This document shows positions 1-9,161 of a DNA stretch of 64,000 nucleotides, in pieces. Under the pieces are notes generated by a model that saw only the letters and a program-made list of their open reading frames with translations, ran no database searches and was not told where the DNA came from. Both the position numbers and the translations under genes were made by a program. Source of the stretch: Micromonospora sp. NBC_01699 (GTDB taxonomy: Bacteria > Actinomycetota > Actinomycetes > Mycobacteriales > Micromonosporaceae). The stretch spans positions 4,526,001 to 4,590,000 of the forward strand of contig NZ_CP109199.1 of the NCBI RefSeq assembly GCF_036250065.1, written 5' to 3'. Position 1 is the first letter of the stretch. Every line of letters starts with the position of its first letter.

Positions 1-1
1 G

Positions 2-1087
2 GCGGTCGGGATACACGACGACATCTTCGCCCTCGGCGGCACCTCGCTGACCGCCATGCGCCTGGTCGTCACCATCGAGCAGCGCTTCGGCACGAGGATC
101 CCGCTGTCGGAGTTCGTCGCCGCGCCCACCGTCGCCGCCCTGGCCGTACGCCTCGGGGTGCGGCGGGCCGAGGTCGCACCGTTCCATCCCCTGGTGCCGG
201 TCAAGGCATCCGGCACCCGCCCACCCCTGTTCCTGGTCCACCCGATGGGCGGCAATGTCCTCTGCTACCTCCCGCTGGCCCGGAGACTGCCGTCCGACCA
301 GCCGTTGTACGCCCTCCAGGCCGCCGGGGCCGACCCGGGTACGGAGCCCCTGCGCACCGTCGCGGCCCTGGCTGCCGACTATCTCGAAGCCATCAGGACG
401 GTCCAGCCGCACGGCCCGTACACCGTCGGCGGCTGGTCCTTCGGCGGGTTCGTCGCCTTCGAGATGGCTCGTCAGCTACGAGCGGCCGGCGAACGGGTGG
501 ACCGGCTGATCCTCCTGGACACCGTCGCCCTCAACCCCCTGCTGCGCGAGCGGTACACCGACGAGGCACTGCTCGGCTGGTTCTTCTGGGAACTCCTGTG
601 GACCGAGCGCGGCGGCACCTCACCGCTTCAGGACATCCCCGACGGCCTCACCTCGCTCGACGACAAGTTCGCGTACATCGCTCGCTGCGCCGCCGACCGG
701 GGCGTGCTCCCGGCCGACAGCTCCCACGCCGTCATCCGCCGCCTCTTCGAGGTCTACCGGACGAACTGGGACGCCACCCTTGCCTACCGGCCGCACGCGG
801 TCGACCAGGACCTGACCCTGCTCCGCGCCCACGATCCACTGCCGAAGGTCCTGGAGGCCATGCACGGCGCGGCCGGAAGTCTCCACCAGGATCCCACCAA
901 CGGCTGGCACGGCATGACCGACGGCCGGATCGAGGTGGTCGGCGTACCCGGCGATCACCTCTCGATGATGGAGGAGCCGGGCGTGGCCCAGCTCGCCGAC
1001 ACCATCGCCGCGCTGCTGCGGCCCACCGAAGAACCCCCGTACCAGGACACCCTCCACCCGTCGGCCCATTCCGGCCCGACCCGATGA
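2..1087 (+). CDS. NRPS/PKS C-terminal fragment: carrier protein plus thioesterase (5' end outside window)
   Basis: The frame is open from base 2, so the gene begins upstream of the window. The first residues hold a phosphopantetheine attachment motif (GGTSL, Ser near residue 16), the mark of a peptidyl or acyl carrier protein. A linker of about 45 residues follows, then a type I thioesterase of the alpha/beta hydrolase fold. It shows the family's opening PLFLVHPMGG, the nucleophile elbow GWSFGG, and a late GDHLSMM that probably supplies the catalytic His. In NRPS/PKS lines this domain releases the finished chain by hydrolysis or cyclisation. The gene ends 44 bases before the monooxygenase start used here, or overlaps an alternative start of that gene by ATGA, so the two are probably cotranscribed. 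The substrate cannot be read from this fragment. Confidence 0.9.
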   Translation, partial: AVGIHDDIFALGGTSLTAMRLVVTIEQRFGTRIPLSEFVAAPTVAALAVRLGVRRAEVAPFHPLVPVKASGTRPPLFLVHPMGGNVLCYLPLARRLPSDQPLYALQAAGADPGTEPLRTVAALAADYLEAIRTVQPHGPYTVGGWSFGGFVAFEMARQLRAAGERVDRLILLDTVALNPLLRERYTDEALLGWFFWELLWTERGGTSPLQDIPDGLTSLDDKFAYIARCAADRGVLPADSSHAVIRRLFEVYRTNWDATLAYRPHAVDQDLTLLRAHDPLPKVLEAMHGAAGSLHQDPTNGWHGMTDGRIEVVGVPGDHLSMMEEPGVAQLADTIAALLRPTEEPPYQDTLHPSAHSGPTR

Positions 1088-1131
1088 ACGATCGACACCC
1101 CGCCCACAACCAGGGAAGGCATGGACGTCAC

Positions 1132-2310
1132 ATGACATCGAACAGGACACCGAACGGTCGGAAGGTCATCGTGGTCGGCGCCGGGATCGGCGGCCTCGCC
1201 CTCGGCGCCGCCCTGCGCGCGGTCGGCATCGACGCCGAGATCTACGAGCGGGCCCCGGAGCTGCGCGCCGGCGGCTCCGGTCTCGGCGTGGTGAGCAACG
1301 CCGTCACCGCACTGGAATCGCTCGGCATCGACATCGGCCTGGAACAGCGCGGCCAGGCGATGCACAGCTTCGCCATCAAGGACGAGAAGGGCGGTCACAT
1401 CGCCTGGCTACCGCTGCCCGAGGTGAGCGTGGAACTGGGCCTGCCGCCCACCGTGCTGATCAGCCGTACCGCCCTGCAACAGGGGCTGCTGACCGCGGTC
1501 GGCGACGTCCCGATCCACCTGGGTCGCGCGGCCGTGGGCTTCGAGAACCACGCCGACGGTGCCAGCGTCCTGTTCGCCGACGGCTCCCGGGCCACCGGGG
1601 ACGTCGTCATCGGCGCGGACGGCATCAACTCCGCGTTGCGCGCCCAGATCACCGGCCCGGAACCGATGCAGGAGCCGGGGTACGTCTGCTGGCTGGCCAT
1701 CGCCCCGTTCCAGCACCCGAACCTGCCCACCGGCGCCGCCGCCCACTACTGGGGCAGCGGCCAGCGCTTCGGTCTGCTCGACATCGGCCACGGCGAGTTC
1801 TACTGGTGGGCCACGAAGAACATGCCGGTGGAGGTGGCCAACGACTGGCCCGGCACCAAGGACGACATCGCCGCCCTCTACACCGGCTGGGCCGACGAGG
1901 TGCAGGCGTCGATCCGGGTGACGCCGGAGGCCGACATCATCGCCGTACCGGCCCGGGACCGTGCCTTCCTGGAGAACTGGGGCCAGGGCCGGGTCACCCT
2001 GCTCGGCGACGCGGCCCACCCCATGCTCACCAGCCTCGGTCAGGGAGCCGCGATGGCCATCGAGGACGCCGTCGTCCTCGCCGCCACCCTGGCCCGCATC
2101 AGCGACCCGACGGCCGCGCTGCGCGCGTACGAGGACCAGCGCCGTGACCGTACCCGCGCGGTCGTGGAGGCGTCCCGGGCGCTGAGCGAACGCGAGCAGT
2201 TGGAGGACCCGGAACGGCAGATCCGCGACGAGGAACTGCGCCGGGTGCCGATCGAGGTGCTCAAGGAGCAGCAGCGCGACATCCTCACCTTCCCGGTGGT
2301 GCAGCGGTAG
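1132..2310 (+). CDS. FAD-dependent monooxygenase (PHBH-type)
   Basis: A 392-residue flavoprotein hydroxylase or epoxidase. The N-terminal dinucleotide-binding motif GAGIGG binds FAD. The second FAD motif, LLGDAAHPM, followed by GQGAAMAIEDA, is the GD signature of group A aromatic-ring hydroxylases. Family members use NAD(P)H and O2 to hydroxylate aromatic or polyketide-like substrates. I chose the ATG at 1132, preceded by AGGGAAGG. An in-frame ATG at 1084 would overlap the previous stop as ATGA and add 16 residues. Its position behind a thioesterase suggests tailoring of an assembly-line product; the substrate is unknown. A strong hairpin follows the stop. Confidence 0.85.
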   Translation: MTSNRTPNGRKVIVVGAGIGGLALGAALRAVGIDAEIYERAPELRAGGSGLGVVSNAVTALESLGIDIGLEQRGQAMHSFAIKDEKGGHIAWLPLPEVSVELGLPPTVLISRTALQQGLLTAVGDVPIHLGRAAVGFENHADGASVLFADGSRATGDVVIGADGINSALRAQITGPEPMQEPGYVCWLAIAPFQHPNLPTGAAAHYWGSGQRFGLLDIGHGEFYWWATKNMPVEVANDWPGTKDDIAALYTGWADEVQASIRVTPEADIIAVPARDRAFLENWGQGRVTLLGDAAHPMLTSLGQGAAMAIEDAVVLAATLARISDPTAALRAYEDQRRDRTRAVVEASRALSEREQLEDPERQIRDEELRRVPIEVLKEQQRDILTFPVVQR

Positions 2311-2322
2311 CGGCCCCGGTCC

Positions 2323-2355
2323 GCCCCTCGCGCGACCACCCGGTCCGCGAGGGGC
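2323..2355. terminator. Convergent hairpin terminator between monooxygenase and ltrA-like gene
   Basis: GCCCCTCGCG (2323-2332) pairs perfectly with CGCGAGGGGC (2346-2355) across a 13-base loop. It lies between two converging genes and can serve both strands. There is no U-tract, as is common in high-GC actinobacteria. Confidence 0.6.
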
Positions 2356-2393
2356 CGCCGGTCACCACCGGTGTCGGCGCGGGAGCGCCCGGC

Positions 2394-3596
2394 TCAGATC
2401 GGCGGTATGGACCGGTCCACCGTCCATCCCCGCGATCGGATCGCGTCGGCGACCACGATCCCGGCCAGTGCGGCAGCCGCCGCGGCACCCGTCACCAGCG
2501 GTGGCAGGCGCCCGAGGACCATCGCCGGCGCGATCAGCGCCAGCAGGATCAGTCCGATGATCCGGGGCCAGGAGATCCAACCGACCACCTGGTACTCGAA
2601 CAGCGCCCGTCCGGCCAGGAACAGCGCCGGCCCGCCGAGGATGGCGCACAGCCAGACCGGTGTGGAGTGCCCGAGCGGTCGGGTGACGAACAGTTCGTAG
2701 CCGATCGAGGTGAGCACTATGCCGGCAACCATCAACAGGTGCGTGTACGCCATGTCGATCCCGAGCCGGGCCGGCTGGCGCGCGGACGTGATAGCCGCCG
2801 GCAGGAACTGTCCGGCGCGGTGGAAGTAGACCCGCCACAGCAACACGGTGGTCAGGAACGCGACCAGGAACGCGGTCGTCCGGTCGAGGGCGAAGCTCTC
2901 GCCGCTGAACGCCAGACCGATCACCAGGATCGACTCGCCCAGGGTGACGAGCAGGAACTGCTGGTACCGCTCGGCCAGGTGCTCCCCGGCGATCGACCAC
3001 TCGAAGACCCGGGACCGGCCGAGTCTCGGCGTCGGCCAGCCGGACGCCGCACCGGCGAAGTCGAGCCCGACCGCCAGGGTCCACAGCACCCCGCGTACGG
3101 CAGGCTCCGACGTCACCCCGCCGAGCAGCCACAGGATGGCGCTCATCCCGAGCCAGAAGATCACCCGGAGGGACAGGATCCGTTCCCGCCGGTGGGCCAC
3201 CGCGAGGAACACCGACCGGCCGAGCTGGACCGCGACGTACGCCCCGGCGAACACCAGCGCGCGCTGCTCGAAGCCCCCGGGAATGGCGACCGCCATCACC
3301 AGGGCGCCCAGCATGCTGACGATGACCACGAGTTGGATCGCGGGCTGGTCCGGATCCAGCCGACTGGTGATCAGGGCGGTGAACGACCAGACCAGCCACA
3401 GCCCCAGGAACAGCACCAGGGTCTCCCCCGCCTCGGACAGCAGGAGTCGCCCACCGCTGCCGAAGTCGTTGATCAGCCGCTGGGACACCCAGGTCAGCGC
3501 GAAGACAAAGACCAGGTCGAAGAACAGCTCCAGGAACGTCGCCCGTTGCGAGGTCGCCTCGCTGCGGAGCAGCCCGATATCCCCGGCGCCGGTCAT
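2394..3596 (-). CDS. LtrA family membrane protein (first copy)
   Basis: A 400-residue integral membrane protein of the low temperature requirement A family. The N-terminal signature FLELFFDLVFVFALT is diagnostic, and about ten hydrophobic segments follow. The family's molecular function is not established, so no substrate is proposed. The start ATG lies 35 bases after the globin stop on the same strand, so it probably ends a LAL regulator / globin / LtrA operon. A second LtrA protein is encoded at 42527-43843; the two differ clearly and are not a recent duplication. Confidence 0.85.
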   Translation of the reverse strand: MTGAGDIGLLRSEATSQRATFLELFFDLVFVFALTWVSQRLINDFGSGGRLLLSEAGETLVLFLGLWLVWSFTALITSRLDPDQPAIQLVVIVSMLGALVMAVAIPGGFEQRALVFAGAYVAVQLGRSVFLAVAHRRERILSLRVIFWLGMSAILWLLGGVTSEPAVRGVLWTLAVGLDFAGAASGWPTPRLGRSRVFEWSIAGEHLAERYQQFLLVTLGESILVIGLAFSGESFALDRTTAFLVAFLTTVLLWRVYFHRAGQFLPAAITSARQPARLGIDMAYTHLLMVAGIVLTSIGYELFVTRPLGHSTPVWLCAILGGPALFLAGRALFEYQVVGWISWPRIIGLILLALIAPAMVLGRLPPLVTGAAAAAALAGIVVADAIRSRGWTVDRSIPPI

Positions 3597-3631
3597 CTGC
3601 CCACGACGCGGTCATCCGTCACCAGGCCCCC

Positions 3632-4117
3632 TCACCCGTCGGCAATCTCCAGACCCAACGAGCCAGCACGCGGCTTGGATGCTGTGGTGCCGACGGGCAG
3701 CGCGGGACGGGCCGGCGACGCACCCAGCATCATCGCCTCCGCCACCAGGTCGTAGGCGGTACGCCAGGCCGCGTCGACCTCCGGCGTCCACCGCGCGCCG
3801 AGCGCCGCGCCGAAGGCCTCGAACAAGGCGGTACGGACCTGCTGGTAGTGCCCGGTACGCACGCCGTAGCCGGCGTGGCGGGCACCGAGCAGCCGGGTCC
3901 GCTGGAGAAACTCGTCGAACGTCGCGATCGAGTCGACAATCGCCTCGAATTCGTCCACGAACTTCTGCCGCTGGCGGACCGGATCGGAGGTGAACATCCC
4001 ACGCAACCCGGGGTCGGCGGCAAAAAGCCGGCGGTAGAAGTCATCGACCACCGCGCCCATCCGGGTACGCAGCGCGTCCGCGCTGGTACTCACGATCGCC
4101 ACCTGTTCGGGGGTCAC
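3632..4117 (-). CDS. Single-domain globin (bacterial haemoglobin-like)
   Basis: A 161-residue globin. Length and pattern fit the bacterial single-domain or flavohaemoglobin-type globins: an N-terminal helix with TRMGAVVDDFYRRLF, then LGARHAGYGV, whose His is the likely proximal haem ligand, followed by HYQQV. No FAD or NAD reductase domain follows, so any reduction needs another protein. Family members bind O2 or NO and often function as NO dioxygenases or oxygen carriers; the role here is inferred. The ATG overlaps the stop of the upstream LAL regulator by four bases (ATGA at 4114-4117), so translation is probably coupled. Confidence 0.88.
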   Translation of the reverse strand: MTPEQVAIVSTSADALRTRMGAVVDDFYRRLFAADPGLRGMFTSDPVRQRQKFVDEFEAIVDSIATFDEFLQRTRLLGARHAGYGVRTGHYQQVRTALFEAFGAALGARWTPEVDAAWRTAYDLVAEAMMLGASPARPALPVGTTASKPRAGSLGLEIADG

Positions 4118-6774
4118 CGGCGTCCCTGCCCTTCCGTACCGGACGCACCCGGCGCCGCGATCCGCTCGGCCAGTTCGCCGCGACTGTTCACGCCGAGTTT
4201 GCCGTAGATGTTTTGCAGGTGGTTGTTGACGGTCCGGACCGAGATGAAGAGCAGCTTGGCGATCTCCGGGCTGCGCAGGCCCCGCGCGACCAGGGCCGCC
4301 ACCTCCCGCTCGCGGTCACTGAGCGGGATCGGCCCACTGTCGGCGACCAGGCCCGGCGTACGCGCGCCCTCGCACTGTTCACGCAGTGCGGTGGCCCGGG
4401 ACAGGCACGCCGTCGCGGCGCGTTGACCGCCTTCGGCACGGTACAGCGCCGACGCGGCCAGCAGCGCCTCGGCGGCGAGCAGGTACGCGCCGAGTCCGGC
4501 GAACAGCTCGCCGACCTCGGCCAACCCGTCCGGGTCGGCCGACAGCGCCGCCCGCGCGTGCGCGGCGCGTACGGCCGCGAACTCGCCCTGCACCAGGGCC
4601 GCGACGGCGATCAGCTCCGGACCGGCCGTGGTGGCGTCGCCCAGCCGTACGAGGTCGTGCAGCAGGGCGGTGGCGTCGGTCCGACGCCCCTGTTCCAGGC
4701 AGAGCCGGGCGGTCGACAGCAGGATCTCCCGGGCCTGCGCCTGCCGGCCCAGGCTGGCCAGCGCCCATGCCCTGGCCCGTTGCAGCTCGGCGACCCGTGG
4801 TGCGGCCCCGGCCGCCCGGTCGAGCTGTGCCAGCAGCGGGTCCCGCTCGGTCAGCATCGCGCGGTACGCCAGGGCACGCACCAGTCCGGCAAGCGCCGTC
4901 ATCCCGGCGACGGCCTGGCTCGATCCCCGGGCGTGCGTCCCGGCCTCCCGGAACAGTCGCTCGGCGGTGGCCACCCGGCCCCGGCCCAGCGCCACCCGAC
5001 CCAGCTGCCAGGAGAACCACATGACCAGCGAGTTCAACTCGTCGCGCAGGGCCGTCTCCAGCCCCGACCGGGCGGTCCGCTCCGCCTCGGCGAACCGCCC
5101 GCTGTGCAACCGCGCCTCGGCCAGGATCACCAGGTGCCCGGCCGGATGGGGAATGGTGATCCAGTCGTCGGTGTGCTGGGGCAGCGCGTGGCCGCGGATC
5201 GCGGCCTCGGCCGCGTCGTCGAGCCGGCCCGTCTCGGCCAGCAGGATCGCCCGGCTGCGCAGCCACAGGTTCAGGTGGGACGGGTTGGACTCCGGCGGCT
5301 CGGTGTCGCCCAGCCGCGCGATCGCCCGCTCGGCGCCGGCCACCGCGTTGACCAGCATCGAGTCGACGGCTGCGACGGCCGGGGCGAGGGCGGCACCGCC
5401 CCGCCGCGCCGTCTCGTGCAGCCTCGCCTGTGCCTGTTCGATCTGCCCCAGGCCGAAGTAGAGGTTGCTGGCCCGGGCCAGCCCCAGTGGCCCCATCGCC
5501 TGGTCCGAGGCGCTCGGCCAGGCCGCCGCGAACACCCGCTCGGCGTCCTGGTGACGGCCCTGCTCGGTGAGGGATTCGCCGAGCAGCAGGCTGGCCGAGG
5601 TGTCCGGGCCATGCCGGAGCGCCGCCTCGGCGAGCCGCTCGATCCGGGGCGAGTCATGGGCGTACCGGGCCAGCCGCGCGGCCCGGACGAGCAGTGCGGG
5701 GTCGGCGGTGCCGGTGGCGTCCAGTCGCCACGACGCCAGCAGCAGCGGATCGCCACTGCGGCGTCCGCCGCGCCGCTCGACCCGCTCGACCTGGGCGAGC
5801 AACAGCGACCGGGCGTGCAGCCGGGGCATGGCGTGTTGCAGCGCGCGGGCGTGCAGGGGGTGGGCCAGGGCGATCTGCTGCCGGCGGCCGTCGGGCCGCA
5901 CCACGATCAGCCCCTGCTCCTCCAACTCCGTCAACGTGTCCACGGCGCAGTGTTCGAGCAGGTCGTCGACGCCCAGCGGCTCGCAGAGCGCGAGCAGTTC
6001 CAGTACCCGCCGGTGGGCCTTCGACAGGCCGCGCAGCCGCTGGCCCACAAGTTCGACGATGGTGGCGCTTCCGGTGAGCCGGCCGCGCAGCCGCCACACC
6101 CCGTCGCCGCCGTCGAGCGTGCCGTCCGCCTGCGCGCACCAGACCAGTTCCCGGAGGTAGAGGATGTTGCCCTGACTGGCGTCCCAGAGCGCCTGGGCGG
6201 CGGCGGCGCTGACCGGGGCGTTGAGCGCGAAGTGGAGCAGCGTTTCGACGCCCTGGCGATCCAACGAGTCCAGGCGCATCCGCAGCGCGCTGCCGGTTCG
6301 CCAGCGGGACTCCAGCGCGTCGGGAATGTGCGCCTCCGCCCGCTGGGTGGCGATGACGAACAGCGACCCGTCGGCGAGCAGGAACGAGAGCAGCGCCAGG
6401 GAGACCAGGTCGAGCAGGTCGATGTCGTCCACCGCGAGCACGAAGCGGTGATCCGACGACCGGTCGCGCAGCCGCTGCCGTACGGATTCGAAGAGCGCGT
6501 GTGGCTCCGCCAGGTCCACCCGGGCCGGCAGGAGGGGTGCCAGCGCCGACAGCGGTACCTCGGCCGCGCTCGCGGTGGCGGCGACGTGCGCCACCGGGTG
6601 TCCCAGTGCCTCGGCGCTGGCCAGGCACTCCTGGGCGAGGCGGCTCTTGCCCACGCCGGACGCGCCGGTGACCAGCAACGCCTCCAACCGGCCGTCGCGC
6701 AGGGCGTCGGAAAACCGTTCCAGCTCGCTTCGCCGGCCCACGAACGGCCAGTGCACTCCGGTAGTCGTCGTCAC
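4114..6774 (-). CDS. LAL-family LuxR-type transcriptional regulator with AAA ATPase domain
   Basis: A large ATP-dependent LuxR regulator, about 886 residues from the GTG at 6774. The start is supported by GGAGG four bases upstream; an in-frame ATG at 6945 would add 57 residues of low-complexity sequence. The N-terminus has FVGRRSEL and the Walker A motif GASGVGKS, and the Walker B region reads VLAVDDIDLLD. A long helical, TPR-like middle follows. The C-terminus is a LuxR HTH with LSDREREVAALVARG and VRTVNNHLQNIYGKLGV. LAL proteins sense a ligand through the middle region and activate transcription. It is translationally coupled to the globin, so it may control that operon or be autoregulated. 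Confidence 0.88.
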   Translation of the reverse strand: MTTTTGVHWPFVGRRSELERFSDALRDGRLEALLVTGASGVGKSRLAQECLASAEALGHPVAHVAATASAAEVPLSALAPLLPARVDLAEPHALFESVRQRLRDRSSDHRFVLAVDDIDLLDLVSLALLSFLLADGSLFVIATQRAEAHIPDALESRWRTGSALRMRLDSLDRQGVETLLHFALNAPVSAAAAQALWDASQGNILYLRELVWCAQADGTLDGGDGVWRLRGRLTGSATIVELVGQRLRGLSKAHRRVLELLALCEPLGVDDLLEHCAVDTLTELEEQGLIVVRPDGRRQQIALAHPLHARALQHAMPRLHARSLLLAQVERVERRGGRRSGDPLLLASWRLDATGTADPALLVRAARLARYAHDSPRIERLAEAALRHGPDTSASLLLGESLTEQGRHQDAERVFAAAWPSASDQAMGPLGLARASNLYFGLGQIEQAQARLHETARRGGAALAPAVAAVDSMLVNAVAGAERAIARLGDTEPPESNPSHLNLWLRSRAILLAETGRLDDAAEAAIRGHALPQHTDDWITIPHPAGHLVILAEARLHSGRFAEAERTARSGLETALRDELNSLVMWFSWQLGRVALGRGRVATAERLFREAGTHARGSSQAVAGMTALAGLVRALAYRAMLTERDPLLAQLDRAAGAAPRVAELQRARAWALASLGRQAQAREILLSTARLCLEQGRRTDATALLHDLVRLGDATTAGPELIAVAALVQGEFAAVRAAHARAALSADPDGLAEVGELFAGLGAYLLAAEALLAASALYRAEGGQRAATACLSRATALREQCEGARTPGLVADSGPIPLSDREREVAALVARGLRSPEIAKLLFISVRTVNNHLQNIYGKLGVNSRGELAERIAAPGASGTEGQGRR

Positions 6775-7011
6775 CCCGCCTCCCCCGCCCCCGTCGATGC
6801 CCACCGGTAGCCGCCGCGTGCCAACCGCGCTGCGCAGTTTCGCACGCGGTCGGCGGCCGGTCGGTCGGGGTGCGACGGACGGCCGCGCGAGTACGGTACG
6901 CCCCTGGGAGCGGCTCACGTCCGGCCCGGTCATCGCGTCGATCAACTACCCGACAATCCCGCTGACGGGTTCCGGCGCATGGGTCCTGAGCTGCGCGTAG
7001 CCGTACGGAAA

Positions 7012-7049
7012 TGAGCAACGGGGCGGCGCTGGTGAGCAACCGTTGCTCA
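7012..7049. promoter_or_regulatory. Perfect palindrome plus half-site, candidate operator upstream of the M23 peptidase gene
   Basis: TGAGCAACCGTTGCTCA at 7033-7049 is a 17-base perfect palindrome with one central base. The left arm TGAGCAAC also occurs at 7012-7019 in the same orientation, 21 bases (about two helical turns) upstream. The site lies in the divergent gap between the LAL regulator and the secreted M23 peptidase. This is typical of a dimeric repressor or activator site; the protein that binds it is not identified. Confidence 0.5.
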
Positions 7050-7128
7050 GGCCCGAACCCGGTTGCGCTGCTTACCTGGTGTCGGCGGCGGCCACCGGGT
7101 CGCCCGCACCACGACGAAGGAAGCCACC

Positions 7129-9084
7129 GTGCACCGTCGCAAGATTCTCCTGCTGACCGCGGCCGTTCCGGCCACCACCGTGCTCGGGGCCGGTCGACCG
7201 GCACTGGCCGGTCCCCCGCCGAACCCGATCGCGCCGCTGAAGATCGCGGTCGAGCCGCTGGAGGCGGGTGACGCGGCGTACGCGTTGCTCGCCCCGCAGG
7301 TGGCGGGCGGTCCGGAGGGCGCGAAGGTGGTGCTGCGGCTGTTGCTGACCAACACCGGCACCAAGAACATGACCATCGACACCATCGAGTTCGTGTTCCC
7401 GGGCGGCGGAACCACGCCGATGCTCGGGGTCGACATCCTGCTCAACGTCAACTCGGACAACGGGGTGTTCCTGCCCGGTCAGTCCAAGGTCTGGTCCAAC
7501 GGCACCGTCACCCTGCCCGGCAACGTGGTGATCAAGAACCAGGTGTACCTGCCGGTACCCGCGCCGGCGACCGTGACCGTGCGGGTACGGGTGACCGGAT
7601 TCGTGGCACCGGTGGAGGTGACCCTGCCGCTGACCCCGTACCAGGTGGCGCACCGCCTGCCGATCGACGTCTCGGACCTGCGCCCCGGCGAGGTGATGTC
7701 GGCGGCTGGCGACCACTGGGCCAACGGCGGCGTACGCGGGGACCAGATCTACGCCCACGATGTCGGCGTGGTCGGCTGGGACGGCGCACAGTGGAACCGG
7801 CTCCTGCCCGGCACCGACGGTTCGAGGAACGAGCACTACCGCTGCTGGGACCTGCCGGTCCGGGCGGTCGCGGACGGCACGGTCCTCACCGCCTCGGACG
7901 GGATGATCGACAACCAGGCTCCGGGCGCGTTCCCCGATCCCACCCCGGCGCAGGTGGGCGGCAACCAGGTGTGGCTGCGGCACGACGACGGTACGTTGAC
8001 CTACTACACCCATCTGCGTCAGGGCACCGTCACCGTCGTCACCGGCGACACGGTCGCCGCCGGTCAGGTGCTCGGCAAGCTCGGCGACTCCGGCAACGCC
8101 TCCGAGCCGCACATCCACCTGGAGGTACGGCAGGACAAGCCCGGTGACAACCCGCTGCGACCGCTGATGATCAGCGACGCGTGGCTGGTCGACCGGCTCG
8201 CCAACACCCCGTGGAACCCGGAGTCACCGATGTGGGGGCCGACCGACGGCCGCGCGATCCCGAACTCGAACGTGCTCATCTGGCCGGCCGCGTCGAAGCC
8301 GGCCTGGTATCCGCCGGGCAAGAGCGAGATCGTGCTGTACGGCGTACCGGCCGGGGACTACCAGGTCGTCTTCGACCGGCTCAAGGCGTCCGGCTACCGT
8401 CCCGTCTGGATCGACGCGCACGAGGTCGACCGTTCGGTCTTCTTCAACGTGATCTTCCACCCGAAGGACGGCACGACCTGGCAGCACCGGGTCGGCATGA
8501 CCGGCGCGGAGTACCAGACCCAGTTCGACGGGATGGACCGCGAAGGACACCGGCTCACCAACGTCACCAGCTACGTCCAGGACGGCGTGGTGCGGTACGC
8601 GGCGATCTTCTGCAAGCAGGCCGGCCCGACCCTGGCGGCGTACCACGGCGCGAGCAAGGCCGACCACCAGGCGCAGTTCGAGACCCTCACCAAGGGCGGC
8701 TTCCGGCCGGTCAACATCTCGATCGTCTCGCCCGCCGACGACCCGCGGTTCACCGCGTTCTACCACAGGGAGGACGTCGGCGCGTTCGACGCACCGTCGT
8801 TCGCCACCTCGGCCGACTACCAGGCCGCCTTCACGACCAACACGAAGGCCGGGCTGCACCTGACCTACTTCAGCGCATGCCAGCACGCCGGCGGCTTCCG
8901 TATCTCGGCCATCTTCCAGGAACGGGCACCGGGCAAGGGCGGCACCGCCGGCCGGCACAACATGGGCAGCGGCCAGTTCGGTACCGAACTGGAGGACCGA
9001 CGCAAGGCGGACTACCTGACCAGGGCGGTCGCCGGCTACGTCGACGGCAAGACCCTCCGGTACGGAGCAGCCTGGCGCCGCTGA
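7129..9084 (+). CDS. Secreted M23-family peptidase with C-terminal bacterial tandem repeat (BTRD1-like) domains
   Basis: A 651-residue exported protein. The GTG start follows GAAGGAAG. The signal peptide begins HRRKILLL (Tat-like twin Arg) and ends near ALAG. Residues about 100-190 are beta-rich. Residues about 190-350 resemble the M23 (LytM/lysostaphin) Zn peptidase fold, with HYRCWD, YYTHL and the HIHLEV motif near residue 328. M23 enzymes cut peptidoglycan cross-bridges or Gly-rich peptides. After residue 400 come about four related repeats of roughly 50 residues (pattern Y..QF......G.R...I..........Y.AIF), which match the bacterial tandem repeat domain seen in polyglycine hydrolases. A cell-wall hydrolase or extracellular protease is likely. 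Confidence 0.8.
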   Translation: MHRRKILLLTAAVPATTVLGAGRPALAGPPPNPIAPLKIAVEPLEAGDAAYALLAPQVAGGPEGAKVVLRLLLTNTGTKNMTIDTIEFVFPGGGTTPMLGVDILLNVNSDNGVFLPGQSKVWSNGTVTLPGNVVIKNQVYLPVPAPATVTVRVRVTGFVAPVEVTLPLTPYQVAHRLPIDVSDLRPGEVMSAAGDHWANGGVRGDQIYAHDVGVVGWDGAQWNRLLPGTDGSRNEHYRCWDLPVRAVADGTVLTASDGMIDNQAPGAFPDPTPAQVGGNQVWLRHDDGTLTYYTHLRQGTVTVVTGDTVAAGQVLGKLGDSGNASEPHIHLEVRQDKPGDNPLRPLMISDAWLVDRLANTPWNPESPMWGPTDGRAIPNSNVLIWPAASKPAWYPPGKSEIVLYGVPAGDYQVVFDRLKASGYRPVWIDAHEVDRSVFFNVIFHPKDGTTWQHRVGMTGAEYQTQFDGMDREGHRLTNVTSYVQDGVVRYAAIFCKQAGPTLAAYHGASKADHQAQFETLTKGGFRPVNISIVSPADDPRFTAFYHREDVGAFDAPSFATSADYQAAFTTNTKAGLHLTYFSACQHAGGFRISAIFQERAPGKGGTAGRHNMGSGQFGTELEDRRKADYLTRAVAGYVDGKTLRYGAAWRR

Positions 9085-9161
9085 CACCGGCGCGACGGGT
9101 CGGGTGGCCGTGCTCCGCCACCTGATCCGTACGCCGTTGTGCGCAACAGGGTGCGCGGACT

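Noticed and set aside
4213-6810. Very long open frame on the plus strand opposite the first LAL regulator
   Set aside because: Its sequence is rich in Gln, Arg, Gly and Pro with no domain, and it exactly mirrors a well-supported gene. Such antisense frames are a by-product of high GC.
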